From the NCBI GenBank assembly GCA_030428205.1, contig JAUIBK010000009.1:37413-101412 (forward strand): a stretch of 64,000 bases of DNA, given 5' to 3'. How positions within the stretch are numbered: position 1 is the first letter of the stretch; each line of letters opens with the position of its first letter. A program made the position numbers and the translations under genes. This stretch comes from a bacterium (GTDB lineage Bacteria > Bdellovibrionota_C > UBA2361 > RFPC01). Below are positions 42,779 through 52,569 of this stretch, piece after piece. The notes under the pieces were generated by a model. That model saw nothing but the letters and a program-made list of their open reading frames with translations. It ran no database searches and was not told the origin of the DNA.

Positions 42779-43258
42779 TTACTTAATTCGTTTTAGTTGA
42801 GGGCGCCCTTTCTTTGGTTTAGGACTTGGAGCGCTACTGTCAGTCTTTTCTTGAGAAGACGCGACCGAGAGTTGAGGCCTCTCTTGAGTCTCTTCAGTAG
42901 CCACGGCGGGATTTTGTTGACCGAGAAGTGACTGGAGAAGCTCTTTTGGGGTGCTGTATGGCCAGATCTTGCTTTCCCCTTTTTCATCAGTAACACCCCA
43001 GACAGCTCCATAGGGGACAATGCAAGTGTAGTATCCCCCGTCAAAGAGGAGTTCTGCTTCGATTTGATGTTCTGTGAGATCGAGGCGTCCTCGAAAGAGT
43101 CGACTCATTTTCAGTGTCAGATCGTGGATTCTTCCTAGCTGCTCGGGGATATCAACCCCGGGCACTCTCGAATCGAGGTGGACCATAACATGATCACCTT
43201 CGAGAAGTGAGTCGAGAAGCTCAATTTTATCAGTATTTTCACCAGATTCGTTGCTCAT
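42779..43258 (-). CDS. sspB: SspB-like ClpXP adaptor protein
   Basis: SspB delivers ssrA-tagged and some other proteins to ClpXP. The 159-residue product has the core substrate-binding β-domain (LEGDHVMVHLDSRVPGVDIP, LKMSRLFRGRLDLTEHQIEAELLFDGGYYTCIVPYGAVWGV). A flexible Ser/Gln/Pro linker (about residues 110-148) leads to the ClpX-binding tail KKGRPQLKRIK, which matches the RPxL XB motif of E. coli SspB. The layout is thus complete. It converges on the DUF1329 gene with a 4-base gap and overlaps slightly with the 5' region of the small membrane protein gene. Confidence 0.88.
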   Translation of the reverse strand: MSNESGENTDKIELLDSLLEGDHVMVHLDSRVPGVDIPEQLGRIHDLTLKMSRLFRGRLDLTEHQIEAELLFDGGYYTCIVPYGAVWGVTDEKGESKIWPYSTPKELLQSLLGQQNPAVATEETQERPQLSVASSQEKTDSSAPSPKPKKGRPQLKRIK

Positions 43259-43351
43259 AGACTTCTTCTAACATAGGAGCCGATTTGAAAGCATCCCTTT
43301 TGCCTCGAAATGAATCGAAATAGGGAGAGGTTTTTTCTTATTGGGTTTGCT

Positions 43352-43504
43352 ATGCGCCATTCACTTGATGAAGGTTCCATTGAACTTGTTGTTGTAGGTC
43401 TCCTTGCAGCCTTGATAGTCGTATTGGCGATCCCGCTTTTCTCTGGCATAGATGAGCCAGCGCCTCAGCAACTACCTTCCCAACAGCAAGAACAACAGCA
43501 GTAG
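43352..43504 (+). CDS. Small single-span membrane protein
   Basis: The 50-residue product starts at ATG 43352; the frame is open 14 codons further upstream. It has one transmembrane helix (IELVVVGLLAALIVVLAIPLF) and a Gln/Pro-rich tail. It resembles short pilin-like or holin-like small membrane proteins only in general shape. There is no strong ribosome-binding site. It lies between sspB and parC. Kept because the hydrophobic span is clean, but it could be spurious. Confidence 0.45.
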   Translation: MRHSLDEGSIELVVVGLLAALIVVLAIPLFSGIDEPAPQQLPSQQQEQQQ

Positions 43505-43604
43505 TTGTAAGCCCTACTTGCACTTTTTTTAGCAAACTGCTCTTGTGTGAACACCGAGTTCCCCTACAAAATGGAGCTCTCAGTCTCTTTTTGTACGTGC
43601 GTTT

Positions 43605-45881
43605 ATGTCAGAAATAGAAACTTCTTTAAGAAAAGAATCACGAGATCGGTACCTTACCTACGCTCTAAGCGTCGTCACAGGTCGAGCGTTGCCTGATGTC
43701 CGTGATGGGCTCAAACCCGTTCAACGTCGCATTCTCTATGCGATGTATAACAATCTCAAACTCCGCCCAGCCGGAAATCACCGCAAATCTGCCGCTGTCG
43801 TTGGTGAGGTGCTCGCGCGTTACCACCCTCACGGAGATACCGCCTGTTATGAAGCTATGGTTCGTATGGCTCAAGACTTTTCTTTGCGCTATCCACTCGT
43901 TGATGGACAGGGGAACTTTGGCTCTCTCGACGGAGACGGTGCCGCTGCTTACCGCTATACAGAAGCAAAGCTCCTTCCACTTGCTCTAGAGGTGCTCGGG
44001 GAGATCGATGAGGAAACAGTCGATTACCGTGAGAACTTTGATTCGACCACAATGGAGCCAGAAGTGTTGCCGAGTAAGGTTCCTCACCTCTTACTCAATG
44101 GTGCAACGGGAATTGCCGTTGGGATGGCCACAAGCATTCCCCCTCATAATCTTGGTGAGCTGGTCAAAGGGCTGATTGAGCTCTCAAAGGATCCAGATAT
44201 TACTGCTGCGCGCCTGACCAACTTTATTAAGGGGCCAGACTTCCCGACAGGATGTTCCATCCTCAGCTCCAAGAAGGAGCTTACCGAGATTTATCGTACT
44301 GGTCGTGGAGCGATTCGTATGCGTTCTGATTGGACGTTGGAAGAGCAAGCGCGTGGCAAGCAAGCAATTATTATTTCTACTGTTCCTTATGCCGTCAACA
44401 AGTCGCAGATAGTTGAAAAGATAGCCGACCACATTATATCAAAAAAACTACCTCAGGTTGTCGATGTTCGAGATGAGTCAACTGATACGGTGCGTGTCGT
44501 TTTAGAGCTTGCTTCTGGTGCGGATCCTGAAATCGCCATGGCCTATCTCTACAAGAACACAAACCTTGAGAGTAATTTCCAGGTCAACCTGACAGCTCTT
44601 ACGCCAACAGGGGCGGGTAGTGGCAAGCCTGAGCTGTTGTCTCTCAAAGACTGTTTGCAGCATTTCTTGGATTTCCGCCACGAAGTTGTGGTGCGCCGCC
44701 TTAAGTTCGAGCGCAAAAACCTCCTGGAACGAATACATATCCTCGAGGGGCTTGTCATTATTTATGATGCGCTCGATGAGGCCTTAAAAATCGTACGAAA
44801 TAGTACTGGTCGAACAGATGCGGCAACCAAGCTTCGTAAGCGCTTTAAGCTTACCGAGAAACAATCGTTTGCCGTTGTCGATATGCGTATCTATCAACTC
44901 TCTAAGACAAATATTGCTGATATCAAAGGTGAGTTGAAAGATAAGCAAAAGCGAGTCGATGAGATTGATAAGATCCTCAAGAGCAAGAAGCGAATTGCAA
45001 ACCTTGTACAAAAAGATCTCGAAGCTGTTGCAGCGGCATTCGCTGATAAGCGTCGCAGTAAATTGGTAAAAGACTTCGTTGATGTAGAGCTCAATGCTTC
45101 TGACTACGTTGTGCAAGAAGAGGTCTACGCCATTGTTACCGCTGATGGTTGGCTCAAGCGAATTCGTCAGACAAACGATCTTGGTTCTACCCGTATCCGA
45201 GAAGGCGATAGTATCCACCGTGGTCATGTAGTGACTACCCTTGATAAGGTCGTCTTTTTTACGAACCTTGGTTATCTCTATGAGCTTCCTGTTACAGAGT
45301 TTCCGTCCTCAAGTGGGTACGGCTCTCCGGTACAAAAGATATTGAAGTTTCGTGATGGTGAGAAGATTGTTGATAGCTTTGCTGTTCTAGAAGAGGACAG
45401 TAAAGAGAAGCAAGCAGAACTGCTTCGTGACACTACTCAACAACTTCTCAAGGCCGGCGATACGCTTGTTTTGGTCACACAAAAGGGAATGGGGTACGCC
45501 CTTACGGTTGAAGAGATCGATGGGATCAAGAAGAACGGTAAGCGTATTATGAAGGTGCGCGACGGCGATGGGCTCATCTCTGTAAGCCCACTTTCAACAT
45601 CCTTCTCCATGTTTACCCAGAATGGTTCAGGGCTTTCTATTGCAAAGAAAGAAATTCCGGTGCGAAACAACCCAGCAGTTGGGGTTATCTTGATGAGCAT
45701 CCGAGAAGGGGACCGCATTGTAGCGGCGCATTCTTGGAAAGGGAAAGCTAAGTTCCGTGTTCACCCCGTTTCTGGAAGAGTCAAAGAGGTGCCAGCTGGA
45801 AAAGTCACAAAAGGCAGACGTGGGCTAAAGGGAACAAAAGTTCTCGCCCGAGGCGAAATCCTTACGGTAGAGTGTTTGTAG
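43605..45881 (+). CDS. parC: DNA topoisomerase IV subunit A
   Basis: ParC is the breakage-reunion subunit of topoisomerase IV, which decatenates daughter chromosomes. The 758-residue product has the catalytic Tyr118 in AYRYTEAKL and the quinolone-determining helix [20 protein letters not shown], with Thr79 and Glu83 at the positions equivalent to GyrA Ser83 and Asp87. Glu83 is as in E. coli ParC. The C-terminal region is a shortened β-pinwheel that lacks the GyrA box, supporting ParC over GyrA. It is followed by parE after 9 bases, an operon order inverse to some bacteria. Confidence 0.93.
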   Translation: MSEIETSLRKESRDRYLTYALSVVTGRALPDVRDGLKPVQRRILYAMYNNLKLRPAGNHRKSAAVVGEVLARYHPHGDTACYEAMVRMAQDFSLRYPLVDGQGNFGSLDGDGAAAYRYTEAKLLPLALEVLGEIDEETVDYRENFDSTTMEPEVLPSKVPHLLLNGATGIAVGMATSIPPHNLGELVKGLIELSKDPDITAARLTNFIKGPDFPTGCSILSSKKELTEIYRTGRGAIRMRSDWTLEEQARGKQAIIISTVPYAVNKSQIVEKIADHIISKKLPQVVDVRDESTDTVRVVLELASGADPEIAMAYLYKNTNLESNFQVNLTALTPTGAGSGKPELLSLKDCLQHFLDFRHEVVVRRLKFERKNLLERIHILEGLVIIYDALDEALKIVRNSTGRTDAATKLRKRFKLTEKQSFAVVDMRIYQLSKTNIADIKGELKDKQKRVDEIDKILKSKKRIANLVQKDLEAVAAAFADKRRSKLVKDFVDVELNASDYVVQEEVYAIVTADGWLKRIRQTNDLGSTRIREGDSIHRGHVVTTLDKVVFFTNLGYLYELPVTEFPSSSGYGSPVQKILKFRDGEKIVDSFAVLEEDSKEKQAELLRDTTQQLLKAGDTLVLVTQKGMGYALTVEEIDGIKKNGKRIMKVRDGDGLISVSPLSTSFSMFTQNGSGLSIAKKEIPVRNNPAVGVILMSIREGDRIVAAHSWKGKAKFRVHPVSGRVKEVPAGKVTKGRRGLKGTKVLARGEILTVECL

Positions 45882-45890
45882 GGAAGAGGA

Positions 45891-47819
45891 ATGGCAAAAA
45901 GTTCATCGTATAAAGCAAAAGACATTGAAGTTCTCGAGGGGTTAGAGCCCGTTCGGAGACGTCCTGGGATGTATATCGGTGGGACAGAAAAAGCCGGGCT
46001 GCACCACCTTGCGCGTGAAATCCTTGATAACGCCGTCGATGAGGCTATGAATGGTCACGCTGATTCGGTCACCATTACCCTACATGAAGATGGCACGAGC
46101 CTTTCCGTCGAAGATAATGGTCGTGGAATACCAGTTGATAAACACCCGAAGTTTAAACGCCCGGCCATTGAGATCATTTTGACAACCCTGCATGCTGGCG
46201 GAAAATTCTCGGAGAAAAACTATGCAGCTGCTGGTGGGCTTCACGGAGTAGGGGCCTCTGTCGTAAACGCGCTCTCAGAGGAGTTTGAAGCGCAAGTCTC
46301 TCGTGATGGATACAGCTGGACGCAGAGCTACTCGAGGGGAAAGCCTCTTGCGGCGCTTAAGAAGGGAAAGAAAACCAAGGCTCACGGAACAAAGATCTTC
46401 TTTCGGCCAGATAGTGAGATCTTCCGCGTTATAGAGTTCTCTTCCAAAGATCTCAATCAGATGATCGAGGAGAAGGCTTTTCTTAATAAGGGACTAAGCC
46501 TAACCTTCGTTGATGAGGTTGCAGGAACAAAAGTAGAGCACTGTTATAAAGAAGGTTTGCGCTCGTACCTTGAAACATTGCTCAAACAGCAAAAGCTTTC
46601 CCCTGTGGCTGGTGAGAATTTTTATCTTGAATCAGCAAATGGGATACAGATTGAAGCTGCTTTTTGTTGGACGGAAAACACCTCCGAGAAGCTCTTTTCC
46701 TACGTTAACGGTATTCACACGAAAGAGGGAGGGAGCCACGCAGACGGGTTTAAGAGTGGTTTAGTGAAAGGGGTTCGAAATTATATCTCAGTCCATAACC
46801 TCCTTCCTCGTGGCGTGAAGCTCACGGCTGACGATATTCGCGAAGGGCTTTTAGCTATTGTTTCGGTAAATGTTCCTGGCTCAGTGAGCCAATTACAGTT
46901 CCAAGGGCAAACAAAAGATAAGCTGAACAATTCGGAAGTAGCAGCTCCCGTTGAAAACCTGCTTCGCTCGTTTGAGAATCACCTCAATGAAAATCCAAAA
47001 CTTGCCTCGAAGCTCATTGAGCGTGTCGTGCTAGCGGCAAAAGCACGCGCTGCTGCACGCGCGGCCTCGCAAAGTGTTTCACGAAAAATTGGCGTAAGTC
47101 ACCGACTTAACCTTCCTGGTAAGCTTGCGGACTGCTCCTCGACAAGACCAGATAAGTGCGAACTCTTTATTGTGGAAGGTGACTCTGCGGGAGGAAGCGC
47201 AAAGCAAGGGCGAGACAGAAAAACACAGGCCGTCTTACCTCTTCGTGGAAAAGTTTTAAATGCTATCTCTGCTCCTGCTAGTAAAGTTAAAGATAACCGA
47301 GAGCTGACCGATCTTGTGTCTGCACTTGGTTGTGGGTACGCAGAAGCGATACGGCTTAACAAGCTTCGGTACGGGAAAGTTGTGATCCTGACAGATGCCG
47401 ATGCTGATGGGATGCATATTGCCTCTCTTTTAATGGCCTTCTTCTATAAGTACATGAAGCCACTCATTGAAGCTGGTCATCTTTACTTAGCGCTCTCTCC
47501 GCTATATCGTATCAGGGTTGGCTCGGGTAAAACGGAAGTTGTGCACTGGGTCTATAGTGACGAGGAAAAAGACGAAATTCTCGCCAAACGTGGTGTCAGA
47601 GCCAAAGCTCATATCACGCGTTTTAAAGGTCTTGGGGAGATGAATCCAAAGACCCTCTGGGAGACAACACTCAATCCTCGCACAAGAAAAATGCTTAAAA
47701 TTCAAATAGATGATGACATGGGGGCTCAGGAGATGCTCAGTAGTCTACTAGGTAGAGACTCCTCTGGTCGCTATGAGCTTATTCAAGAACATGCCCATAG
47801 GCTTGAACTCGACCTCTAA
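45891..47819 (+). CDS. parE: DNA topoisomerase IV subunit B
   Basis: ParE is the ATPase subunit. The 642-residue product starts 10 bases after parC. The GHKL fold shows EGLEPVRRRPGMYIG, EILDNAVDEA, EDNGRGIPVD and GGLHGVGASVVNALS. The transducer has QLQFQGQTKDKLNN. The TOPRIM part is VEGDSAGGSAKQGRDR and ILTDADADGMHI (metal-binding Glu and Asp residues), ending in GLGEMNPKTLWETTL. No insertion of the gammaproteobacterial GyrB type is present, as expected for ParE. Confidence 0.93.
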   Translation: MAKSSSYKAKDIEVLEGLEPVRRRPGMYIGGTEKAGLHHLAREILDNAVDEAMNGHADSVTITLHEDGTSLSVEDNGRGIPVDKHPKFKRPAIEIILTTLHAGGKFSEKNYAAAGGLHGVGASVVNALSEEFEAQVSRDGYSWTQSYSRGKPLAALKKGKKTKAHGTKIFFRPDSEIFRVIEFSSKDLNQMIEEKAFLNKGLSLTFVDEVAGTKVEHCYKEGLRSYLETLLKQQKLSPVAGENFYLESANGIQIEAAFCWTENTSEKLFSYVNGIHTKEGGSHADGFKSGLVKGVRNYISVHNLLPRGVKLTADDIREGLLAIVSVNVPGSVSQLQFQGQTKDKLNNSEVAAPVENLLRSFENHLNENPKLASKLIERVVLAAKARAAARAASQSVSRKIGVSHRLNLPGKLADCSSTRPDKCELFIVEGDSAGGSAKQGRDRKTQAVLPLRGKVLNAISAPASKVKDNRELTDLVSALGCGYAEAIRLNKLRYGKVVILTDADADGMHIASLLMAFFYKYMKPLIEAGHLYLALSPLYRIRVGSGKTEVVHWVYSDEEKDEILAKRGVRAKAHITRFKGLGEMNPKTLWETTLNPRTRKMLKIQIDDDMGAQEMLSSLLGRDSSGRYELIQEHAHRLELDL

Positions 47820-47898
47820 AAGGTCTATAGCGTAGGGGTTATTGTGGAGTAATTCTGGGTGGTTTCTGTGTTTTTTGTCCCAGAGCTCAGAGATGTAA

Positions 47899-48729
47899 AT
47901 GAATAATTCGATATTCGACGCCGTACAAGCTTCCGCTGATTCGATGGGAGCGTGTGAACCGAGATGGTTAAAAACTCGCAAGGAGCCCGAGTTCAGTGTC
48001 TCGTGCCACGGAGACTCTGGTCCCGACATGCTCTTACTCCATGGTCTCTTTGGTGCTATGTCCAACTGGGATAGCACGATCCCCTTGTTTGCTGAATACT
48101 CTAAGCCATACGCTTTTGGGTTCCCCCTTCTGACGGGACACCGATCTGAAGTTAAGGTGAAAGCACTTGCTGCGTACACTGAATATTATATCCGTCAACA
48201 TTTCGATCACCCAGTCGTTCTCTGCGGAAACTCGCTTGGTGGCCATGTTGCGATGCGGCTCTACCTTGCTTCTCCTGAGCTAGTTGATTGCTTTGTGCTT
48301 TCTGGTACCTCTGGGCTCTACGAACACTCTGTTGATTCTCTTCCTGTTCGAATGGGAGAGAAGTTTATCCGCGAGCACCTCGCAAAAGTTTTCTATAACC
48401 AAGAATTTGTTACTGACGAAGCTGTAGAGGAAGTGCGCTTAATCTTAGAAAGCCGCATGAATACCTTAAATCTCATTCACGCGGCTCGAAGCGCTAAAAA
48501 AGATAATCTTCTCCATCGTCTCAAAGAGATTAAACTTCCAACGCTTCTCCTCTGGGGAGAAGACGATACCGTGACAACAATGGATGTTGCAGAAGCTTTC
48601 CGAGATAATATCGCTGGCTCAAAGCTTGTGACTGTTAAAAATTGCGGTCACGCTCCTATGATTGAGCATCCTGAGTGGTTTGCGGGGGAAGTCAAAAAAT
48701 TCCTCGCTGAGCATTCGCAGCAGAAGTAG
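47899..48729 (+). CDS. Alpha/beta hydrolase
   Basis: The 276-residue product has the canonical hydrolase fold. The oxyanion strand is LLLHGLFGAMSNWD, the nucleophile elbow GNSLGG (Ser) in VVLCGNSLGGHVAMRLY, the acid Asp in LLLWGEDDTVTT and the catalytic His in CGHAPMIEHPEWF. A cap of about 60 helical residues lies between. There is no signal peptide, so it acts in the cytoplasm. The substrate is unknown; 2-hydroxymuconate-type, MhpC-like or lysophospholipase activities are all possible. It follows parE by 79 bases and could be cotranscribed. Confidence 0.88.
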   Translation: MNNSIFDAVQASADSMGACEPRWLKTRKEPEFSVSCHGDSGPDMLLLHGLFGAMSNWDSTIPLFAEYSKPYAFGFPLLTGHRSEVKVKALAAYTEYYIRQHFDHPVVLCGNSLGGHVAMRLYLASPELVDCFVLSGTSGLYEHSVDSLPVRMGEKFIREHLAKVFYNQEFVTDEAVEEVRLILESRMNTLNLIHAARSAKKDNLLHRLKEIKLPTLLLWGEDDTVTTMDVAEAFRDNIAGSKLVTVKNCGHAPMIEHPEWFAGEVKKFLAEHSQQK

Positions 48730-48781
48730 TTACCTCGTCCGCCTACAGCTTCTCTCCCAACGGCGGTCCAGATTCTATCGT

Positions 48782-48911
48782 CCAAAATCCCAGTCCTAGT
48801 CCAATTTCTTGGCCCTGGTCCATTTCTTACCGTCCGAAAACCCTCTCAGATCAAATTCGACTGCGTGACCAGGACCAGGGCCAAGAAATTGGACTAGGAC
48901 TGGGATTTTGG
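48782..48911. repeat. 40-bp-arm perfect palindrome with AGTCC words
   Basis: The arms at 48782-48821 and 48872-48911 are perfectly complementary over 40 bases with a 50-base centre, the longest in the window. The arm contains tandem AGTCCT words (CAGTCCTAGTCC). Related words occur at 2714-2771 and 49196-49215. It follows the hydrolase gene. The whole gap 48730-49317 holds this palindrome, a candidate small RNA (next entry) and the tkt upstream region. Confidence 0.95.
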
Positions 48912-48946
48912 AATCAGGACGGAGAATGAGAGTTGGAGTGTAGGGC

Positions 48947-49039
48947 AAAAAAAATCGTTAAGTGCGTGGGGGCACGCACTTAACGAGGAGTCAGGCAGTA
49001 TTTTCTTCACCGCGTAGAGTCGGTGTTATTAAAGGGTAT
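48947..49039 (-). ncRNA. Candidate sigma-54-dependent small RNA
   Basis: The predicted reverse-strand transcript of about 93 nt starts near 49039 and ends at a strong terminator: a perfect 13-bp stem (48956-48968 with 48973-48985) and four-base loop followed by eight T on the reverse strand (48954-48947). Near its 5' end CACCG (49025-49021) and CGGTG (49012-49008) form a hairpin around an 8-base loop. Between the hairpins is an A-rich linker and ACTCCTCG (48991-48984), a Shine-Dalgarno complement. No protein-coding gene uses this terminator. No sequence match to known RNA families was made. Inferred only from sequence. Confidence 0.5.
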
Positions 49040-49049
49040 TTATTCCTAT

Positions 49050-49065
49050 TGCAGATGACGTGCCA
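49050..49065 (-). promoter_or_regulatory. Candidate sigma-54 promoter of the small RNA
   Basis: TGGCACGTCATCTGCA on the reverse strand matches TGGCAYRNNNNTTGCW except for C in place of the first T of TTGC. GG and GC have the required 12-base offset. TGACGTGCCAAC at 49056-49067 is repeated as TGACGTGGCAAC at 49109-49120 on the forward strand, 53 bases away. The second could be an activator half-site or a chance echo. Confidence 0.45.
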
Positions 49066-49317
49066 ACTTGGTTCTTGGGGATTTAGTGGCGGGGTTACTG
49101 ATAAGTGGTGACGTGGCAACTCCTTGATTTTTATCAGAGAATTTCGTATTCCTGCTCCCGGATCTAGACCGAGGGCTTCCCGAAGATTGCTTGGTCAAGG
49201 ACTAGGACTAGGGCCAGAAGAGGGTGGTTGTGCCTATTAAGGACAGGGGGCTCTCATAGACATCTCCCCCAGAATTCACTACAGTTGCTTCGCCTTATCA
49301 CCTGAGGAATACCAGCG

Positions 49318-51300
49318 ATGAATACTACTGATGTCAGTCACCTCTTAGCCAATACTATCCGTGTACTCTCAGCCGAGGCTGTTCAAAAAGCGAACTCTGG
49401 ACACCCGGGGATGCCGATGGGGACAGCCGATCTGGCAGCGGTGCTTTGGAGCCAGTTTCTCCGCTTTAACCCTTCTGAGCCTCAGTGGGCTGGTCGAGAT
49501 CGTTTTGTGCTCTCTGCAGGGCACGGCTCAATGCTTCTCTACTCAATGTTGCACCTCTTTGGTTACGATCTCTCTCTTGAAGATATCCAATCATTTCGCC
49601 AGTGGGAGAGTCGTACTCCTGGTCACCCTGAGTTTGGAATGACCCCCGGAGTGGAAACGACGACTGGCCCTCTTGGAGCAGGCTTTGCTAACGGAGTTGG
49701 TATTGCACTCTCTGAGAAAAAGTTAGCAGAGATGTACTCAAGAGATCTCTTTGGCTCAATGGTCTATGGGATTGTGAGTGACGGGGATCTCATGGAAGGG
49801 GTAGCTTCTGAAGCTGCGTCTTTAGCTGGTCACCTTGCTCTTGATAATCTTATTTATCTCTATGACGACAACCGAATCTCTATCGGTGGTGGAACAGATA
49901 TCTGTTTTACAGAGTCAGTTCCAGAGCGTTTTGAATCCTACGGTTGGTTTGTCCAGTCATGTGATGGGCATAACCAAGAAGAAATAGCTGATTGTATTAA
50001 GAAAGCAAAGGCTCAAACGGATAAGCCAAGCATTATCTGTGCGCGTACAACCATCGGTTATGGCAGTCCGTCAAAAGCTGGCACAGCTGATTCACATGGC
50101 GCACCGCTTGGGCAAGACGATCTTGACGCTACCAAGAAAGCGCTTGGCTGGACGGCTGAAGAGTCATTTTCTATCCCAGAAGAAGTGAAGACGTTCTGCG
50201 TGGAAGTTGTTTCTCAGAGAAAAGGTGAATGCGAGCAGTGGCAGAAGGATTTTGCCAGCTGGAAAAGCTCAAATGGAGAACTTGCTGCAAAGTATGAGGC
50301 TCAGTGCTCAAGGGAGATTCCCGCTGAGCTAAAACAAGAGCTCCTCGACGCCTTTGCCGGACAAGGAAAAGATGCAACACGTGGCCTGTCTGGAAAAGCA
50401 ATCCAGGTTATCGCCTCAAAGCTACCTTTCTTTCTTGGTGGTTCTGCGGATCTTGAGCCATCAAACAAAACACTGATTAAAGACGATGCTGATTGCACAA
50501 AATCAAATTATGCAGGAAGAAATATTCGCTTTGGCGTAAGAGAGCACGCAATGGGCGCGCTTGTGAACGGGCTTGCATATCAACAGAGTTGGATTCCTTA
50601 TGGTGCAACGTTTCTCGTCTTTGCTGATTACATGCGGCCAACGATTCGCCTTGCGGCACTCTCGCATCTTCAGTCCCTCTTTATTTTTACCCATGATAGT
50701 TTTTGGGTTGGAGAAGATGGACCAACACACGAGCCGATTGAGCACATCGAATCGCTCCGTATCATTCCTCACCTTTACGTCTTTCGTCCTGCAGATGGAC
50801 GCGAGGTAGCTCTGAGCTACTGGAAGGCACTTAACTTGAAAGATCGTCCAAGCACCCTCCTCTTTACGAGGCAGGGCGTTGAGCCACTTGAGACGGATGC
50901 TACTGATGAGGATATTCTCAAAGGTGCGTATGTCGTTTCAGGAAAAGAGCACACCGATAGAGTGATTGTTGCTACAGGTTCTGAAGTGTCTCTTGCTGCT
51001 CAGGCGCTTGATCTCCTTGAAAAGGATGGAATCTCGTATCGCCTTGTGTCTATGCCGTGTAAGGAGCTCTTTCTGGAGCTCTCAGATGCTGAACAAGAGG
51101 CTATCCTCCCCAAAGGAGCCAAGTGTGTCTCGCTTGAAGCGGGTATTACTCGTGGTTGGCGAGATATAATAGGCCGTTGTGGTGAGGCGATTGGGATTGA
51201 TCACTTTGGAGCCTCTGCTCCAGGAGAAAAGCTCGCAGAAGAATACGGTTTTACCCCAGAAAAAGTAGCGGATCGCTTAAGAGCTTTTGCTACAGCTTAA
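49318..51300 (+). CDS. tkt: Transketolase
   Basis: Transketolase moves two-carbon ketol units between sugar phosphates in the pentose phosphate pathway, using thiamine diphosphate. The 660-residue product is full length. N-terminal NSGHPGMPMGTAD; ThDP/Mg site GDGDLMEG-type here VSDGDLMEGVASEAASLAG with DDNRISIGG; conserved DGPTHEPIEHIESLR in the pyrimidine domain; and C-terminal LVSMPCKELF. GAGGAAT precedes the ATG by 9 bases. It is probably the first gene of an operon with the VKOR-DsbA and folP genes (21-base gap). Confidence 0.97.
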   Translation: MNTTDVSHLLANTIRVLSAEAVQKANSGHPGMPMGTADLAAVLWSQFLRFNPSEPQWAGRDRFVLSAGHGSMLLYSMLHLFGYDLSLEDIQSFRQWESRTPGHPEFGMTPGVETTTGPLGAGFANGVGIALSEKKLAEMYSRDLFGSMVYGIVSDGDLMEGVASEAASLAGHLALDNLIYLYDDNRISIGGGTDICFTESVPERFESYGWFVQSCDGHNQEEIADCIKKAKAQTDKPSIICARTTIGYGSPSKAGTADSHGAPLGQDDLDATKKALGWTAEESFSIPEEVKTFCVEVVSQRKGECEQWQKDFASWKSSNGELAAKYEAQCSREIPAELKQELLDAFAGQGKDATRGLSGKAIQVIASKLPFFLGGSADLEPSNKTLIKDDADCTKSNYAGRNIRFGVREHAMGALVNGLAYQQSWIPYGATFLVFADYMRPTIRLAALSHLQSLFIFTHDSFWVGEDGPTHEPIEHIESLRIIPHLYVFRPADGREVALSYWKALNLKDRPSTLLFTRQGVEPLETDATDEDILKGAYVVSGKEHTDRVIVATGSEVSLAAQALDLLEKDGISYRLVSMPCKELFLELSDAEQEAILPKGAKCVSLEAGITRGWRDIIGRCGEAIGIDHFGASAPGEKLAEEYGFTPEKVADRLRAFATA

Positions 51301-51321
51301 CCCCCACTATACTTCTTGGGT

Positions 51322-52569
51322 ATGAAACTCTTCTATCGACTCCTTTCGTTTTTCTCGCTTATTGGTGCAGGCCTCTCGGCGTTCTCTGTTTATGAGCATA
51401 TTCTTTATGTTATCGGAGAGCAGGAGGTTTCAGCGTTTTGTGATGTATCAGAAACCATTCATTGTGCTGGAGCAATTGAGAGCGATTGGTCTGTGCTCTT
51501 TGGTTTTCCCATCGGGACCTATGGGCTGTGGTATTACTTAACTTTTTTCGTTTTGAGCATTCTGGTTGTCTCACGTGAGCAGGTTGTAAGAGAAAAGATA
51601 GCTTCTGCGTTAGCTTTTTGTTCCCTCGTATCTCTTCTCGTCTCCGTTTTCCTCTTTTATATCTCAAAGACAGAGATTGGCTCTTTGTGTCCTATCTGTT
51701 TGTCTCTCTACACAGTAAGTCTTCTGGTTTTTCTTGTACTACTTTTTGTCGAGCCACAACTAGGCAAAGTAGGGCGCTATAGGACGGGGCTAAAGGAGTT
51801 GGTTCTCCTTCCGTTCACATTGGTTGGCGGATGGAAAACTCGAACAAACGAAGAAAACGCTTTCTTTCGTACGACGATCTTACTTGTGCTCGTATTTGCG
51901 GGTGTGTCGTACGCCTTTCCAAGCATTGTCTCTTCGTATGGAATGAGTAAGCGTGCTGAATCCTCTGAAAAAGAGTGGAAAGCAGGAAGTGAAGTTGCTC
52001 TTTCGCACGATCCAGGCCCCGGGCCGATGCAGGACTATCTAAAAGGGCCGCTCGATGCTCCCGTGAAGTTCGTAGAGTTCTTTGATTTCGAATGTCCTGC
52101 TTGTAGAGATTTCTACTTTGTGTTGGAAGAGCTCCACAAACGTTATCCTCAACGTCTGAGCATTTCATACCGCAACTATCCACTCGATAAGGCATGTAAC
52201 CCTGGGATCGTTCACGACTTTCACCTCAATGCTTGTATTGCTGCTGAATTCACGCGGTGTGCTGGCGAACAGGGGAAGTATTTCGAAGCTATGACATATG
52301 TGATGACTCTGGCTGAAATAGACGAAGATGAGATGCCAAGTGTCATCCGCACAGCGATTATGAAGGGGAGCGATGTTCTCTCTCTTGACTCCGAAGTCAT
52401 GAACGAGTGCCTTGCATCAGATAGGCAGATTGAGAAAATTCAGAAAGAAATCGCTCTTGGAGATTCTCTTGGGCTTCGAGGGACACCATCGCTTTGGGTG
52501 AATGGCAAGCTTTTAGAGGATCTCAGCTTTCCTACCTTGCAGAAGATCATCGAAAGTGGCTCCGAATAA
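51322..52569 (+). CDS. VKOR-DsbA fusion protein
   Basis: The 415-residue product starts at ATG 51322 (a TTG two codons upstream is possible). Residues about 1-145 form a vitamin K epoxide reductase domain with four membrane helices and two Cys pairs (FCDVSETIHC near residue 38 and the quinone-proximal CPICLSLY). A further membrane span leads to a periplasmic thioredoxin-like domain with active site FECPACRDFYF. A single polypeptide can thus oxidise cysteines in envelope proteins and pass electrons to quinone, replacing DsbA and DsbB. The 3' end overlaps folP by 14 bases. Well-known fusion type. Confidence 0.93.
   Translation: MKLFYRLLSFFSLIGAGLSAFSVYEHILYVIGEQEVSAFCDVSETIHCAGAIESDWSVLFGFPIGTYGLWYYLTFFVLSILVVSREQVVREKIASALAFCSLVSLLVSVFLFYISKTEIGSLCPICLSLYTVSLLVFLVLLFVEPQLGKVGRYRTGLKELVLLPFTLVGGWKTRTNEENAFFRTTILLVLVFAGVSYAFPSIVSSYGMSKRAESSEKEWKAGSEVALSHDPGPGPMQDYLKGPLDAPVKFVEFFDFECPACRDFYFVLEELHKRYPQRLSISYRNYPLDKACNPGIVHDFHLNACIAAEFTRCAGEQGKYFEAMTYVMTLAEIDEDEMPSVIRTAIMKGSDVLSLDSEVMNECLASDRQIEKIQKEIALGDSLGLRGTPSLWVNGKLLEDLSFPTLQKIIESGSE

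Noticed and set aside
43310..43351. Fourteen-codon N-terminal extension of the small membrane protein
   Set aside because: It is basic and lies in the sspB upstream region; the ATG at 43352 gives a more usual short membrane protein.
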